NCBI GenBank assembly: GCA_022707665.1
Contig: JAKJAE010000174.1
Span: 1 to 6,235 of the forward strand
Direction: 5' to 3'
Length of the DNA stretch: 6,235 nucleotides
Source of the DNA: Chloroflexota bacterium
Lineage (GTDB): Bacteria > Chloroflexota > Anaerolineae > B4-G1 > SLSP01
Shown here: positions 5,636 to 6,235 of the stretch, in pieces
How the letters are laid out: each line of letters opens with the position of its first letter
How positions within the stretch are numbered: the first letter of the stretch is position 1
The notes under the pieces: generated by a model
What the model was told of the DNA's origin: nothing
The model's database searches: none
What the model saw: only the letters and a program-made list of their open reading frames with translations
Position numbers and translations under genes: made by a program

Positions 5636-6235
5636 TGCCCCGGGGATGGAAACCCTCGCGACGGGTCGTCGAGGACGAGCACCCAGTCGCACCCTCGCCC
5701 CGAGGTTGGCGGCCCGAAGGTCTGGAACCCCACGCGCTCACCGGTATGGATGGGCGTGGTGATGCCGTAGCGCGGATCGAACCATGAGGCCGCTACCCTC
5801 TGGGCACGGATGGCGCCAAGGCGCACCGTGACGGGCGCGCCCCGTGGCGTATAGATGAAGGCGAAGGATGCGTCGGAGGCAAGGGCAGCTCTCACCCTGG
5901 CGCCACCGCTGCGCGGACCGTCAACGACCAGGGTTTGATCCGGGATTAGCGTCTGGTAGGGTCGAGACTCGAAGAGGCGGCGCACGTGGCCCATCTGAAA
6001 TGCCCCCGGGTGATTCAGCGCCTCGTACCACGGCACACAGGCTCGGATCATGGGTTTCCGGCCCGGCGCCCACATCTGCCAGATTGCGTTGTTCCCGTAG
6101 GTGTGGCCACACGCACCAGCGAGGAGTGCCCAGTAGGCCGCTTGCCGGACATCGTAGTCGTCAAAGCGATCGTTTTGGCGGGCATCGGTGTTGTAGAATC
6201 CCACCGGGATCGTCTCGTAGCGCGGCTCGCCATCG
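5626..6235 (-). CDS. GH140-like (DUF4038) glycoside hydrolase, C-terminal part (5' end cut off by window edge)
   Basis: The frame is open to the right edge, so the start is missing; 202 C-terminal residues are visible. The first visible residues, 'DGEPRYE', match the conserved 'GEPxYE' segment near the end of the DUF4038 barrel, whose glutamate may be catalytic (inference). 'FDDYDVRQAAYWALLAGACG' followed by 'HTYGNNAIWQMW', then 'ALNHPGAFQM' and 'LFESRPYQTLIPDQ', continue the family pattern. The last 90 or so residues ('FAFIYTPRGAPVTVRLG', 'WFDPRYG', 'DWVLVLDD') match the Collagen_bind_2 domain that often follows DUF4038. The founding GH140 enzyme, from Bacteroides thetaiotaomicron, removes apiose from pectic rhamnogalacturonan II; the substrate here is unknown, and the family is diverse. 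Export cannot be judged because the N-terminus is absent. The gene converges on the glycosyltransferase. Confidence 0.85.
   Translation of the reverse strand, partial: DGEPRYETIPVGFYNTDARQNDRFDDYDVRQAAYWALLAGACGHTYGNNAIWQMWAPGRKPMIRACVPWYEALNHPGAFQMGHVRRLFESRPYQTLIPDQTLVVDGPRSGGARVRAALASDASFAFIYTPRGAPVTVRLGAIRAQRVAASWFDPRYGITTPIHTGERVGFQTFGPPTSGRGCDWVLVLDDPSRGFPSPGQPG

Overview
The window reads as a chromosomal segment of a bacterium, most likely a member of the Chloroflexota. This is an inference from three things: a primary-type sigma-70 factor with a short acidic N-terminus, a DksA/TraR-type zinc-finger protein with a non-acidic 'GDPAVTQWE' tip, and a long GT-C glycosyltransferase with C-terminal beta-sandwich repeats, a layout common in that phylum. 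The moderately GC-rich sequence and CGN-biased arginine codons of most genes are compatible, but no rRNA or other decisive marker is present.

Layout from left to right. (1) 1-742, minus strand: a gene cut by the left edge that encodes a DUF6602-like protein with a possible PD-(D/E)XK nuclease-type core. Its arginine codon use differs sharply from that of its neighbours. (2) 743-884: an intergenic gap with a hairpin suited to ending the sigma-factor transcript. (3) 885-2033, minus: an RpoD/SigA-type sigma-70 factor of 382 residues. (4) 2034-2277: a 244-bp gap with two hairpins and a perfect 12-bp palindrome. (5) 2278-2595, minus: a 105-residue DksA/TraR-type C4 zinc-finger protein. (6) 2596-3235: a 640-bp divergent intergenic region containing overlapping, mutually exclusive hairpins in the zinc-finger gene's leader and further inverted repeats in front of the glycosyltransferase. 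(7) 3236-5521, plus: a 761-residue multi-pass GT-C glycosyltransferase starting at GTG. (8) 5522-5625: a convergent gap with a perfect 12-bp-stem hairpin that could terminate from both sides. (9) 5626-6235, minus: the C-terminal 202 residues of a DUF4038/GH140-like glycoside hydrolase with a Collagen_bind_2-type tail, cut by the right edge.

Functionally, the zinc-finger protein and the sigma factor both belong to transcription and lie in tandem on the minus strand, though each probably has its own leader. The glycosyltransferase and the glycoside hydrolase are convergent carbohydrate-active genes and need not act together. I found no CRISPR array, tRNA, rRNA, transposase or integrase. The most interesting items are the atypical DUF6602 gene, which may open into a transferred or defence-type region beyond the left edge, and the attenuator-like hairpin set upstream of the DksA/TraR gene.
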